Below are positions 51,743-60,990 of a stretch of DNA of 64,000 nucleotides, piece by piece. Every line of letters begins with the position of its first letter. Positions within the stretch are counted from its first letter, which is position 1. Position numbers and translations under genes: made by a program. Below the pieces are notes generated by a model that saw only the letters and a program-made list of their open reading frames with translations, did no database searches and had not been told where the DNA came from. This stretch comes from Microvirga sp. 17 mud 1-3 (lineage in GTDB: Bacteria; Pseudomonadota; Alphaproteobacteria; Rhizobiales; Beijerinckiaceae), in NCBI RefSeq assembly GCF_003151255.1, contig NZ_CP029481.1, positions 2,852,001-2,916,000 of the forward strand. The letters are read 5' to 3'.

Positions 51743-53716
51743 ATGTCAGTAACAGTCCTTGAGGGCAAATCTCTCGAATTGCAGTTTCAGCAATTCAAAG
51801 AGTACGCAAAAGACATTACGGAGTGGTCCAGGTCGCAATACAATGAAATTGTAGATAAGGCGGCAGCTCCCCTTGAGGCAGCAATGGATGAGCATGGCAT
51901 TCCTCGAGAACAGGGGCTTGCACGGAACGCTATTGCGCACGCTCTAGCTGCTGCTCTTGTATCTTATGACCAAGGGTTTGTCGCCGCGCATGCACTCGCG
52001 ATAGGAAAGGAGATTGCTCAAACAATAGTTAATGATAATGATCTGCAAGATTTTAAGAAAGATATGTATAATAATTGGATTGGAAGCACTATAGCGGGTT
52101 ATGCTATAGCCAATAATCTCACTAGAGAAGAAATTAAAGAAAAAGTCTTTCAAGCATACTATTCTGGGGAATTAATTGTAGGTTTGCGAGATCCTCGAAT
52201 TGATCATTTCTTTTCAATTAAATCGAATTTATCGAAATTTGCCGATGATCTCTATAACAAGATCGATGGTTCGCTAAGTCATTGCTTCCCATCTGGAACG
52301 CTAATCTCACTCGGGCATAATCGGCACAGCCTAATAGAGGATCTTGCCGTTGGTCATACGGTTCTAGCCTATGACGATTTGAGCGTTCGGGCAAAGAAAA
52401 TTACTCGAATCTTTCGTGGAATAACAACGGAATGGCTCATTCTATCATGTGGTCTTACAGTAACGCCCGGCCATCGTTTCATTAATGAGTACGGCACATT
52501 CGAGCGCATTGAAGACATCGTCGGAAGGGCGGGCCAAATTGTCCGAGAGGATGGGTCATTAGAGTATGTAACTGCTAGGCGGATTGAATATTCACATGAA
52601 ACTCGGCATCTCTACGAGGAGGCTGAGGAGTATATTTCAGTTAGTTCAAGCGGGAATGCATTGCAATCTCAATTCCGCCGGGGCTGGCGAACCTACAATT
52701 TTGAAGTGGAAGATCTTCATACGTATATTGCAGGGGGAGTGAGAGTTCACAACGACTCTCTCCAAGATTATCTTGATCTCTCCGTCATGATGAAGAATGA
52801 GTCGTACGTGGCGGCGGCGTATGGTGCGATGATGGATCGTGGATGGGGCGTCCATGCTTTCGCATCCGCAGCTTGGGCCGATGCATCGTTCATGTCACAA
52901 GACTTCGCCGGCCATTTGAACGATATGGTCGGAGCGTACAAGGATGCGGTGAATGCCAAGGACTTCAAAACCGCTGAAGCCATCCGCGAGGGTCTTGAGA
53001 ACCTCCGGGCGACTGGAATTGAGCCTAGTCTTGCCGAGCACCAGCGAGGACTGGCTGAAAACCTAAATTCCGCATCGCGCGACGCATATCCAGGTCGGAT
53101 TGCAGGAAGCGAGAATGCTCTAAAGGGAACTGACAAGGCCCTCGGTGAAATGCGTGGCTATACCGGTGACGGCACGAATCCAAGCGTTGCCGGCCCAGCC
53201 GCGCCGACTGGGGATCCGATGGCGGACTCGGCTCCACATAGTGGTGGCGAAGGTGGCTTGTCCTTGAATGCAAGGACCACTGATAGCGAGTCAACAGCTC
53301 CAGTCATCACGGTCAATGGATCGACTACTCTAGCAGAGCTTCCCGATGGCACGAAGTTCGTGGAGACGACTGGCCCAGGGAAGGAAAGCGCGGCTGTAAT
53401 GAAGGGCGATGATGTCCTCGCGCTCAGCAGCACAATAAAGTTGGCTGATGGTACGAAACGTGAAGAGGTCTATACCGCTATACCTGGTGGAGGGTTCCAG
53501 TCAGGTGTAACCGTCTATTCGTCCGAAGGCGATGTACTCTCGTACACGATGAGTGTGAATCGTCTCGTCGTATCTGAATACCGGCGCTCTAACGACAAGT
53601 CCCAGACTTGGCATCTCTATGCTGACGGGGGATTTTGCGGCAAAATGTTTTTGTCGATGCGGAGGGAGGTGGTTGGGTTTGGGAGTATGACCTTAACCGA
53701 ACGATGCCGTGGCTGA
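51743..53716 (+). CDS. Hint-domain (intein/hedgehog-type autoprocessing) protein, front part of a split giant protein
   Basis: 657 aa in this frame. Residues 1-~175 are helical (ARNAIAHALAAALVSYDQGF; NNWIGSTIAGYAIANN). Residues 181-338 are a Hint domain: Cys181 in CFPSGTLISL, block B TPGH with T241 and H244, and the terminal VHND with H336-N337, the residues needed for N-S acyl shift and Asn cyclisation/cleavage. ~340-650 is Gly/Ser/Asp-rich without a known domain. The last ~27 residues (FCGKMFLSM...) are probably out-of-frame: the natural continuation lies in the next frame as QNVFVDAEGGGWVWEYD. Start ATG 51743 has GGGAG upstream. Confidence 0.8.
   Translation: MSVTVLEGKSLELQFQQFKEYAKDITEWSRSQYNEIVDKAAAPLEAAMDEHGIPREQGLARNAIAHALAAALVSYDQGFVAAHALAIGKEIAQTIVNDNDLQDFKKDMYNNWIGSTIAGYAIANNLTREEIKEKVFQAYYSGELIVGLRDPRIDHFFSIKSNLSKFADDLYNKIDGSLSHCFPSGTLISLGHNRHSLIEDLAVGHTVLAYDDLSVRAKKITRIFRGITTEWLILSCGLTVTPGHRFINEYGTFERIEDIVGRAGQIVREDGSLEYVTARRIEYSHETRHLYEEAEEYISVSSSGNALQSQFRRGWRTYNFEVEDLHTYIAGGVRVHNDSLQDYLDLSVMMKNESYVAAAYGAMMDRGWGVHAFASAAWADASFMSQDFAGHLNDMVGAYKDAVNAKDFKTAEAIREGLENLRATGIEPSLAEHQRGLAENLNSASRDAYPGRIAGSENALKGTDKALGEMRGYTGDGTNPSVAGPAAPTGDPMADSAPHSGGEGGLSLNARTTDSESTAPVITVNGSTTLAELPDGTKFVETTGPGKESAAVMKGDDVLALSSTIKLADGTKREEVYTAIPGGGFQSGVTVYSSEGDVLSYTMSVNRLVVSEYRRSNDKSQTWHLYADGGFCGKMFLSMRREVVGFGSMTLTERCRG
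53626..53640 (+). other. Putative single-base frameshift joining Hint and RTX frames
   Basis: The upstream frame reads LYADGGF and the downstream frame reads RQNVFVDAEGGG at the run GACGGGGGATTTTGCGG. Adding one base to the G5 or T4 run joins them smoothly (DGGF-L-RQNVF). The downstream frame has a stop at 53623-53625, so it has no room for its own N-terminus and only a weak TTG start at 53635. Confidence 0.75.
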
Positions 53717-56700
53717 CGAGAAAAACCTGGTATTCGCCAAAGCAGATCAGCCATGTTCTCCTTGCCAATGACAAGGGCCCGAAGGAGATCCAAAGCTACA
53801 TCGCGAATTTCACGCTTCCGAGCGATGTGAACAAACTCACCCTCATGGATCGTGCCAGGAATGGTACAGGCAATTCTCGTAATAATCTCCTGACAGGAAA
53901 CGATCTCGCCAACAAGCTTAGTGGTGCTGGGAGCAATGATACCCTCAAAGGCGGCGGTGGCGATGACACGCTGCGAGGCGGTGATGGTAACGACAGCCTC
54001 TACGGCGAAGCGGGCCGCGACGTGCTGCGCGGCGATGACGGCAACGACGCGCTCTACGGCGGCATCGGCGACGACACGCTCTACGGTGGCTTGGGGAACG
54101 ACAATCTCTCCGGCGAAGGTTGGGACGACAAGCTGTTCGGGGAGGATGGCGACGACACGTTGTCCGGTGGCGAAGGCTACGATGCGCTTTATGGCGGAGC
54201 CGGCAACGATCGTCTCGATGGCGGCACGCAGGGTGACATTCTCGATGGCGGTGAGGGCGACGACACGCTCTCCGGCGGCAGCGAGGGGGACGAGCTCTAT
54301 GGCGGCAGCGGCAATGACCTGCTCGACGGCGGCTCCGGATCCGACCGCCTCTTCGGCGATGCCGGCAACGACAGCCTGCTCGGCGGCGAGGGTTCGGATG
54401 AGCTCTATGGCGGTGATGGCGACGACACGCTGAACGGCGGCATTGGCCACGACTTCCTCGTCGGCGGTGCGGGCGACGATTGGCTCGTCGGTGGCGACGG
54501 TCGTGACGATCTGCGCGGCGGTGACGGCAACGACCGTCTCGAGGGCGATGCGGATGACGACGAAGCCTCGGGCGGCGACGGCAACGACACGCTTCATGGC
54601 GGCGACGGCAACGACCGCCTGCGCGGCGATGCGGGCGACGATATCCTCTATGGCGACGATGGCCGCGACGATCTCGATGGCGGCGCGGGCAACGATCTTC
54701 TCTTTGGCGGAGCCGACAATGACGCGCTGCTCGGCTCCGGTGGTAACGACACGCTCTATGGCGGCACCGGCCATGACGGCCTGGTCGGCGATGCCGGCGA
54801 CGATGCGCTGTATGGCGAAGCCGGAGACGATGTCCTCAAGGGCGGCGCGGGCGCGGACCTCCTCGCCGGAGCCATTGGGGCCGATACGCTCTATGGTGGT
54901 GCCGGGATGGACAGCCTGTCGGGTGGCGAAGGCAACGATCAGCTCTATGGCGATGCGGAGGCCGACAGCCTCGACGGCGGCGCGGGTGACGACAAGCTGT
55001 GGGGCGGCGACGGCCGTGACGCACTCGACGGCGGCGACGGTAACGACGTGCTCACGGGCGAAGCCGATGACGACACCCTGCGCGGCGGGCTCGGCGACGA
55101 CATGCTCTCGGGCGGGGCCGGCAACGACAGTCTCGACGGCGGCGGCGGGCGCGATCAACTTTTCGGCGGTGAAGGCAACGATATATTGATTGGGGGGCCT
55201 GAGGTCGACTACATCGACGGCGGCGAGGGCACCGACACCCTGGTGCTCACCGGCCTGCATTCCGACTACAAGATCCGCTTCAACGAGGCGATCAGCCGCT
55301 TTTCGATCGTCGACCTGCGCGCCAGCTCTCCGGACGGCACGGACCTTGCGGCCATCGAGCTGTTCCAGTTCAGCGACGGCACTTTTACCAAGGCCGAGCT
55401 CGATTACGTGATCGGGACGGACCGGGACATCGCCTGGGACGTGGACAACAGCGACGGTTCGAGGAGCACGCTCGGCTGGCGCCCCTGGGCGGTGAACCCG
55501 GCGCAGTTCGAGATCTTCATCCAGCACCGCACCATCGCCAACGTGCTGATGAGCGAGACCGTCTTCCATCCGGACGGTTCGCGGTTGGCCTCTGCGTGGG
55601 ACACGAGCGCGGACGGCAAGGGAGAGGCATGGGCCTCCTACGTCCAAACCTACGACACGCAGGCCCGGCTGACCAAGCAGCAATACGAGAACGACGACAC
55701 GACGCGCCTGATCGAGGAGTGGGACTACGACGGCGCGCAGGCCTGGAGTCACCGCGCAACGTGGTCGATGAATGTCGCCGGGACGTACGAGGACTACCAC
55801 CAGATCGACACGCTGCACGAACCGGATCCCGGGCCGGATCCAAGCATCGTCGATGTGATCGAACGCCTGAAGGATCCGGCGAACCAGGCGCCTTGGGACG
55901 TGATCGTCCGCGAATACGATATCTACAGCCCGAACTCCGATCATTGGCTGACGGAGGACACGAAATACGACGATGGGTCGCGCATCCTGAAGGGCAAGGA
56001 TTATGCGCTGGATACGAAGAACCACGGCTCGCCGCCGGCTCCGTATGCACGGGATGAGTGGCAGAACTTCGAGGAGCGCTACGATACGAGCGCCCGGAAG
56101 TACTATGAATCCTATACCTATTACGGCGCGACCGAGACCGACCAGACCCACACCGTCATCAAGGAATGGGACTACAACGGCCAGAACTGGGCGGATTCCA
56201 CGCTCTACATCGAGGGGACGGACCGAAAGGTCTGGCAGGAGATCAACTACGACACCGACCCGACCTACTCCAAGATCCGCTGGGACTGGCACTACAGCCC
56301 AGGCGATTGGTCGGAGCAGGTGACCTACTGGAACAAGGCCGGACAGGATGTGTGGCTGGAGCAGATCTGGCGCAACGGCGACGGAACGGTCGACCGTGGC
56401 AAGGTGATTCAGAAGGACTGGACCACCGAGGTGAAGTGGCAGCGCTACGAATACGACTATAAGCACGATACCAGCCAGATCACGCAGGAGCGCGTTCTTT
56501 ACGACGACACAACCTATGAGGTGATCGACCACGATCTTGAGGGGCAGCACCCTGACTATAATGTCAAAACGGTCACCTACACGAGCGAGGCGCAGACGAC
56601 ACGCTTGTCCGAGCGGATCATCCTGGATAGTCCGAATAAGTACGGTGCGATGCTGACGGTCTCGTTGTGGGACGTGACCAATGCCGACCCTGACTGGGCG

Positions 56701-57291
56701 AGACTTGAGACACACTACCAGCCCGATCCGGAACATGAGGGGCAGGTCCGGCCTGTCCATCAAAAGCAGTATTTCAGCATGTCGAAGGACAATCCCTATT
56801 ATCTCCGCACGTGGGATTACGGGACAGTCGAGGATTGGCAGTACTCAGTTGAGCTTTACGACAAGAACGGGGATCGCTACGCCCGCAATTACAAGATGGA
56901 CGACGATACGTGGCGGACCTACGACTACGACCAGAACGGCGAGAAATGGACCAATATCAAGCAGTATCTGCTCGCGGATAAGAAGACGCGCTGGCAGAAG
57001 GAAACGCTTTTTGACGACGACCACTTCGTGATCCAGAAATGGGATGTCGATGGCAGCGAGACGTGGAGCTACTATTATATCCGCAAGGAGCATGAAGTCG
57101 ACAAGAACAGCACCTGGGAGTGGTACATCGACGACAATGGCCAGACGCATTATAAAGTCGGTGATGCGAGCGGCCCTGCCGAGGAGATTCCTGATCCACC
57201 ATTGCATACCAATCCTGATGACGGGGTCTTAGGCCCGCCGCTCAGCAAGGTGGCATTCGTATCATATGTATCTGAACCTCACTTTCTTTAG
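53635..57291 (+). CDS. RTX-repeat and WDYxG-repeat protein, rear part of the split giant protein
   Basis: 1,218 aa. Residues ~80-520 are an uninterrupted array of ~48 RTX nonapeptides (GGxGxDxLx), a calcium beta-roll. Residues ~522-600 are a cap (GTDTLVLTGLHSDYKIRF, FQFSDGTFT). From ~600 to ~1150 lies a degenerate repeat built on [WY]-D-[YV]-x-G-x-x-W (EWDYDGAQAW, EWDYNGQNW, YDYDQNGEKW, KWDVDGSETW), reminiscent of YD/RHS repeats but Trp-rich. There is no hydrophobic DFFxI tail; it ends SEPHFL. The listed start is only the first codon available after an in-frame stop; the protein more likely continues the Hint frame, giving ~1,860 aa. Confidence 0.8.
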   Translation: MRQNVFVDAEGGGWVWEYDLNRTMPWLTRKTWYSPKQISHVLLANDKGPKEIQSYIANFTLPSDVNKLTLMDRARNGTGNSRNNLLTGNDLANKLSGAGSNDTLKGGGGDDTLRGGDGNDSLYGEAGRDVLRGDDGNDALYGGIGDDTLYGGLGNDNLSGEGWDDKLFGEDGDDTLSGGEGYDALYGGAGNDRLDGGTQGDILDGGEGDDTLSGGSEGDELYGGSGNDLLDGGSGSDRLFGDAGNDSLLGGEGSDELYGGDGDDTLNGGIGHDFLVGGAGDDWLVGGDGRDDLRGGDGNDRLEGDADDDEASGGDGNDTLHGGDGNDRLRGDAGDDILYGDDGRDDLDGGAGNDLLFGGADNDALLGSGGNDTLYGGTGHDGLVGDAGDDALYGEAGDDVLKGGAGADLLAGAIGADTLYGGAGMDSLSGGEGNDQLYGDAEADSLDGGAGDDKLWGGDGRDALDGGDGNDVLTGEADDDTLRGGLGDDMLSGGAGNDSLDGGGGRDQLFGGEGNDILIGGPEVDYIDGGEGTDTLVLTGLHSDYKIRFNEAISRFSIVDLRASSPDGTDLAAIELFQFSDGTFTKAELDYVIGTDRDIAWDVDNSDGSRSTLGWRPWAVNPAQFEIFIQHRTIANVLMSETVFHPDGSRLASAWDTSADGKGEAWASYVQTYDTQARLTKQQYENDDTTRLIEEWDYDGAQAWSHRATWSMNVAGTYEDYHQIDTLHEPDPGPDPSIVDVIERLKDPANQAPWDVIVREYDIYSPNSDHWLTEDTKYDDGSRILKGKDYALDTKNHGSPPAPYARDEWQNFEERYDTSARKYYESYTYYGATETDQTHTVIKEWDYNGQNWADSTLYIEGTDRKVWQEINYDTDPTYSKIRWDWHYSPGDWSEQVTYWNKAGQDVWLEQIWRNGDGTVDRGKVIQKDWTTEVKWQRYEYDYKHDTSQITQERVLYDDTTYEVIDHDLEGQHPDYNVKTVTYTSEAQTTRLSERIILDSPNKYGAMLTVSLWDVTNADPDWARLETHYQPDPEHEGQVRPVHQKQYFSMSKDNPYYLRTWDYGTVEDWQYSVELYDKNGDRYARNYKMDDDTWRTYDYDQNGEKWTNIKQYLLADKKTRWQKETLFDDDHFVIQKWDVDGSETWSYYYIRKEHEVDKNSTWEWYIDDNGQTHYKVGDASGPAEEIPDPPLHTNPDDGVLGPPLSKVAFVSYVSEPHFL
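53875..55200 (+). repeat. RTX nonapeptide-coding tandem repeat array
   Basis: About 48 imperfect 27-bp units (GGCGGCGACGGCAACGAC-like cores) coding for GGxGxDxLx. They also generate long spurious open frames on the other strand. It is a coding repeat, not a CRISPR: there are no unique spacers and the period is strictly 9 codons or multiples of it. Confidence 0.9.
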
Positions 57292-57412
57292 GGTTATTGC
57301 GTACTGCACATCAGATTGACTTATACCCGGCCAGGGAATTGCTGACTCGGATTTGCGTCGGGGTGCCTGACGTGATTCACTCCGGAGCGGGGGCGCTGTT
57401 GAGGGGATCAGC

Positions 57413-58468
57413 ATGGCCGCTCTCCGGATCCGGCAGGACTATTCACCATCCGACTTACGCCAACGGGCTGCTCGCGAGAGGGACGCCGGGGCCAGCCTGC
57501 GGTTGCTGGCGATCACCAATGCGCTGGAGGGTATGACCCGGGCCGAAGCCGCTCGGCTGGCTGGCATGGAGCGTCAGGCTCTGCACGATGCCATCCAGCG
57601 CTTCAACACTGAGACCTGACGGTCTGCATGACCGCCCCCGAACCGGCCGCCCGGAGAAGCTCAGCCCTGGTCAGCAGGTGGCGCTCAAGGCCCATATCCT
57701 GCGCGGGCCGGAGCCCAAGCGCGATGGAGTGAGCGCCTGGCGTCTGGTCGACCTGTGCGAGCATGTCGAGCGGACCTATGGCGTGAGCTACAGTGAGTGG
57801 GGGCTCTCGTGCCTGCTCAAGCGGCTGAACCTGTCGCGTCAGAAGACCCGGCCCTCGCACCCGAAGGGCAATCCGGCCGCGCAGGCGGCGTTCAAAAAAG
57901 GAATTCCCGTCAAAGCTGCAGGGCCTCGCGGCCCAGCACCCTGAGGCGCGTCTTCAACTCTGGTATCAGGACGAAGCGCGCTTTGGCCAGAAGGGCCGGA
58001 CGACACGCGTCTGGTATGAGCGTGGGGCGCGTCCACCGGGTGTGGTCGATCAGCGCTTCGAGAGCTTGTATCTGTTTGCCTCCTGGCACGGACGAGACCT
58101 TCGCGTTGGCGCGGCCGCGGGTGAACGCCGACGCCATGACGATCTTTCTGGAGCAGTTTGCCCAGCAACTCGAACCCGGTGCACACGCGGTGCTCGTGCT
58201 GGATCAGGCCGGCTGGCACGACGCGCGGGCTTTGCACATGCCAGAGACGATCACGCTGTTGCCCTTGCCGCCGGCCTCACCCGCGCTGAACCCGGTGGAA
58301 CGCGTCTGGCTCTACCTGCGCGAGCGCTAACTCTCGCATCGCATGCTCAACGATTATAAAGCGGTGTTGGACGCGGTCTGCCGCGCCTGGAACCGGCTCC
58401 TCGACGAGACCGGCCGTTTCACAACATTGACGGCCTACCCGTATCTCACTGCGTCAGGAATTCCATGA
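57413..58468 (+). pseudogene. IS630-family transposase remnant
   Basis: Readable in pieces. A helix-turn-helix start (AALRIRQDYSPSDLRQ, MTRAEAARLAGM) at 57413-57619; after a frame break DRPRTGRPEKLSPGQQ to ~57895; after another break LWYQDEARFGQKGRTT to ~58090; after a third break VLDQAGWHDARALH and PLPPASPALNPVERVWLYLRER. Then comes a TAA at 58328 where Tyr is expected, and finally SHRMLNDYKAVLDAV to TGA 58466. Three frameshifts plus a nonsense codon: inactive. No convincing terminal repeats found. It sits 120 bases after the giant RTX gene. Confidence 0.85.
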
Positions 58469-59401
58469 GCGGGTATTAGTATCTATGGTTGGCTGGCTGG
58501 ATTGTTTCAGGCACAAATCCGACTTCGCAGATCCATCGAATAATCTGTTAGAGTGTCTGAGGATAACTCCAAGAGTATCCTTGGAGTTGCGATGTGTCAT
58601 GGATGGCTGAGATAGGTCACAATAGCCGCCGAACCGGACTGGTATCGATAACCGCTCGATGAATTAGTTTATCTGCGTCGACAAAGCACTTTGCGCCCTT
58701 CATTCATGACCGGGATGATAAAGGCGTCACTTAGCGCAGAAGAGACAACACAGGCACCTTGGCGAAGGACTATGGGATAGAGCCCCCTGACAAAGTCGAT
58801 GCTCGCTATTCACAATGCTGCGAATTTTATCCTCGTCTCGTAAGAATATCGCGGACGCTCCATTAAAGTAGTCATGATCACAAAGCTTTATGACGCAAAG
58901 CTTCGCATGGCGCGTAGAGGGTACTAAAATTGGACAGTTCTGCTCTGTTACGTATATTCAAATAATTTTTACAAAAAAACAGAGGAATATTATGAAAAAG
59001 TTTGTTCCACTCGTAACCGTTATGGATCCACCACCCGCGTTATGCTGAGAGCGCCCAATGTCCCTTGGTGGGGCGGCCGAAATTTCATCTGCAGAAATCA
59101 AAGTCGCTACATTGAAGGCCGCGACTACGAACCGACGAACCTCAGTGATTTGATCACCACTGCAGGTCATCGCTTCTTGCCATCCTACCCTGCAGGTCTG
59201 GCGCACCTTTAGGATTCTGCTCCCGGGCCTGATCGACCCTGCCGGGAGCGACGGAAGAGCTTGCAATCCACCGCAGAGCGAGCCGCTCTGCAAAATCGAC
59301 CGGGACATCAAGGCCCTAACTGATCTCTAGAGCAGGCTTCACCTCACACGGGACCAGATGCCGGCCACCACGCCGCATCACCGGCGCGAGGAATGGGTTG
59401 A
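58469..59401. other. Decayed or non-coding stretch downstream of IS630 remnant
   Basis: About 930 bases without a supported gene. At 58992-59048 an ATG behind AGAGGA encodes 18 codons (MKKFVPLVTV start) and then stops. Following frames (MSLGGAAEISSAEIKVATL from 59058; PGLIDPAGSDGR near 59225) look like pieces of one broken small exported protein. An antisense frame at 58958-59311 is not convincing. Likely the eroded border between the island and the sulfur operon. Confidence 0.4.
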
Positions 59402-59444
59402 CTTTAAATTAGAAGTCACTAAATAAGACTTATCTAAATTAAAG
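59402..59444. promoter_or_regulatory. AT-rich palindrome in the promoter of the sulfur operon
   Basis: Imperfect inverted repeat: CTTTAAATTAGAAGTC, a 9-base spacer, then GACTTATCTAAATTAAAG. It overlaps a -35-like TTGACT at 59398-59403 and lies 34 bases before the rhodanese start. ArsR-family sulfur sensors (BigR/SqrR) bind AT-rich dyads ahead of rhodanese/Blh operons in alphaproteobacteria; the match is by position and style, not a verified consensus. No such regulator gene is in the window. Confidence 0.55.
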
Positions 59445-59477
59445 ACCTGTTCCACATTCCCCATGTCAGAGGTGACC

Positions 59478-60032
59478 ATGTCCCTTCCCGTCCTCACACC
59501 TGCCGAAGCCAAGCTTAGGCTCGACCAGGGCGCCGTTCTCGTCGACATTCGCGAGACGGACGAACACGCTCGTGAGAAGATTCCCGGCGCCCACCTGATG
59601 GCCCTATCCCGCCTGGACGAGGCCAACCTGGGCCAATGGGACGGGAAACCCATGATCTTCCACTGCAAGAGCGGAGCCCGCACCAAAGCCAATGTCGGCC
59701 GTCTGTCAGCCAAGGTTGGCGGCGCCTGCGAGGCCTTTATCATTGACGGAGGCATCGACGCCTGGAAGACGGCCGGCCTGCCCGTCACGGTCGATCGCCG
59801 CCAACCGCTGGAGTTGCAGCGCCAGGTGCAGATCGGGGCCGGCAGCATGGCGTTCCTCGGAACCCTCCTGGGCGTTCTGGTGTCGTCCTGGTTCCTCTTC
59901 GTTCCGGCTTTGGTGGGCGCGGGTCTGATGGTGGCCGGCATCACCGGGTTCTGTGGCATGGCACGGATCCTGATAAAGGCCCCCTGGAACCGGAGGGTCT
60001 ACGCTCCGACCCAGAAGGCTTCCATGGCCTAA
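59478..60032 (+). CDS. Rhodanese-domain sulfurtransferase with DUF2892 membrane tail
   Basis: 184 aa. Residues 1-~105 are a rhodanese domain with VLVDIRETDEHAREKIPGA and the active loop HCKSGART, C63 being the persulfide-forming cysteine. Residues ~118-170 form two TM helices of DUF2892 type (LGTLLGVLVSSWF; GLMVAGITGFCGMARIL). It transfers sulfane sulfur at the inner membrane, cytoplasmic side. Start ATG 59478 has AGAGGTGA at optimal spacing; ATG 59463 is less good. First gene of an operon with a TauE/SafE exporter, Blh-like protein and DUF302, a set associated with sulfide/persulfide detoxification. Confidence 0.9.
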   Translation: MSLPVLTPAEAKLRLDQGAVLVDIRETDEHAREKIPGAHLMALSRLDEANLGQWDGKPMIFHCKSGARTKANVGRLSAKVGGACEAFIIDGGIDAWKTAGLPVTVDRRQPLELQRQVQIGAGSMAFLGTLLGVLVSSWFLFVPALVGAGLMVAGITGFCGMARILIKAPWNRRVYAPTQKASMA

Positions 60033-60039
60033 GGACATC

Positions 60040-60825
60040 ATGATGGACCTGTCCCTCACCCAAAGCGTCCTTGGCCTGGCCTCGGGCTCGCTTGTCGGCT
60101 TCACGCTCGGCCTCGTGGGCGGGGGCGGCTCGATCCTGGCGGTGCCGCTGCTGGTCTATCTCGTCGGCGTGTCCAACCCGCATCTGGCCATCGGCACGAG
60201 CGCGATTGCGGTGGCGGCAAATGCCGCCGCCAACCTCGCCAACCATGCTCGCGCCGGGAACGTGAAGTGGCGCTGCGCACTCGTCTTCTCCGTCGCCGGC
60301 GTGATCGGGGCCTTCGGCGGCTCGACGCTGGGCAAGATGGTCGACGGGCAGCAGCTGCTGGCGCTCTTTGCTGTGCTGATGCTGGCGGTCGGAGCCCTGA
60401 TGCTGCGCAAGCGCTCGGCCGGTGGCGAGCCGGCCGTGCAACTCAGTCGTGAGAACTTTCCTAAGCTCGTCGCCATCGGAATGGCGACAGGAGCGCTGTC
60501 CGGCTTCTTCGGCATCGGCGGCGGCTTCCTGATCGTGCCAGGTCTGATCCTGGCGACCGGCATGCCGATCCTGTTCGCCGTGGGCTCCTCTCTTGTGGCC
60601 GTGACGGCCTTTGGGCTCACGACCGCCTCCAACTATGCCCTCTCGGGCCTCGTGGATTGGACCTTGGCGGCGTTATTCATTGCAGGCGGCGTGCTCGGAG
60701 GGCTCCTCGGTGCCCGGTCGGCAAAACACCTCTCCGCGAAAAGGGGCGCCCTTAACACGGTGTTCGCCGGCCTGATCTTTGTAGTGGCGATCTATATGCT
60801 GGTGCGTAGCCTCAACCTGCTCTGA
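60040..60825 (+). CDS. TauE/SafE (TSUP) family sulfite/sulfonate exporter
   Basis: 261 aa, about 7-8 TM helices. TSUP pattern repeated in both halves: GFTLGLVGGGGSILAVPLLVYLVG near the N-terminus and GALSGFFGIGGGFLIVPGLIL in the centre, plus HLAIGTSAIAVAANA. It presumably removes sulfite or thiosulfate formed when persulfide is oxidised. Starts 7 bases after the rhodanese stop with AAGGA upstream, so co-transcribed. Substrate inferred from the operon. Confidence 0.9.
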   Translation: MMDLSLTQSVLGLASGSLVGFTLGLVGGGGSILAVPLLVYLVGVSNPHLAIGTSAIAVAANAAANLANHARAGNVKWRCALVFSVAGVIGAFGGSTLGKMVDGQQLLALFAVLMLAVGALMLRKRSAGGEPAVQLSRENFPKLVAIGMATGALSGFFGIGGGFLIVPGLILATGMPILFAVGSSLVAVTAFGLTTASNYALSGLVDWTLAALFIAGGVLGGLLGARSAKHLSAKRGALNTVFAGLIFVVAIYMLVRSLNLL

Positions 60826-60846
60826 AACTGGAAACAGGAGGTGCCC

Positions 60847-60948
60847 GTGGAACAGACACTGCAGCAACGGCCAGGTGAAGCCGCACGACGACCATCAGAG
60901 GGCGATGGTTTGGTCCGATGGATTCGCCAATTTCGCTGCCCCTCATGA
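60847..60948 (+). CDS. Possible small protein (33 aa)
   Basis: GTG 60847 with a near-perfect AGGAGGTG at 60836-60843. Encodes a 33-residue basic peptide starting VEQTLQQRPGEAARR and ending QFRCPS, with one Cys near the end. It fills most of the gap between the TSUP and Blh genes. The ribosome site is the main argument. It could equally be a translational relay or a remnant; no family recognised. Confidence 0.35.
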   Translation: MEQTLQQRPGEAARRPSEGDGLVRWIRQFRCPS

Positions 60949-60990
60949 TCCAGCTCTTCCGTTCTCAGTTCCTTGAAAGGAAACAACACC

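Noticed and set aside
53626..53640. Programmed -1 ribosomal frameshift between Hint and RTX frames
   Set aside because: No canonical X-XXY-YYZ slippery heptamer and no obvious downstream pseudoknot; a one-base indel is simpler. Not fully excluded.
53875..55200. CRISPR-like regular repeats
   Set aside because: Period is exactly 9 codons and multiples with continuous coding sense; no conserved repeat with unique spacers.
53617..56763. 1,048-codon open frame on the minus strand opposite the RTX gene
   Set aside because: It is the antisense of the GGxGxDxLx array; high GC and 27-bp periodicity keep it open. Its translation is a low-complexity Val/Ala/Ile pattern and the plus frame has clear RTX sense.
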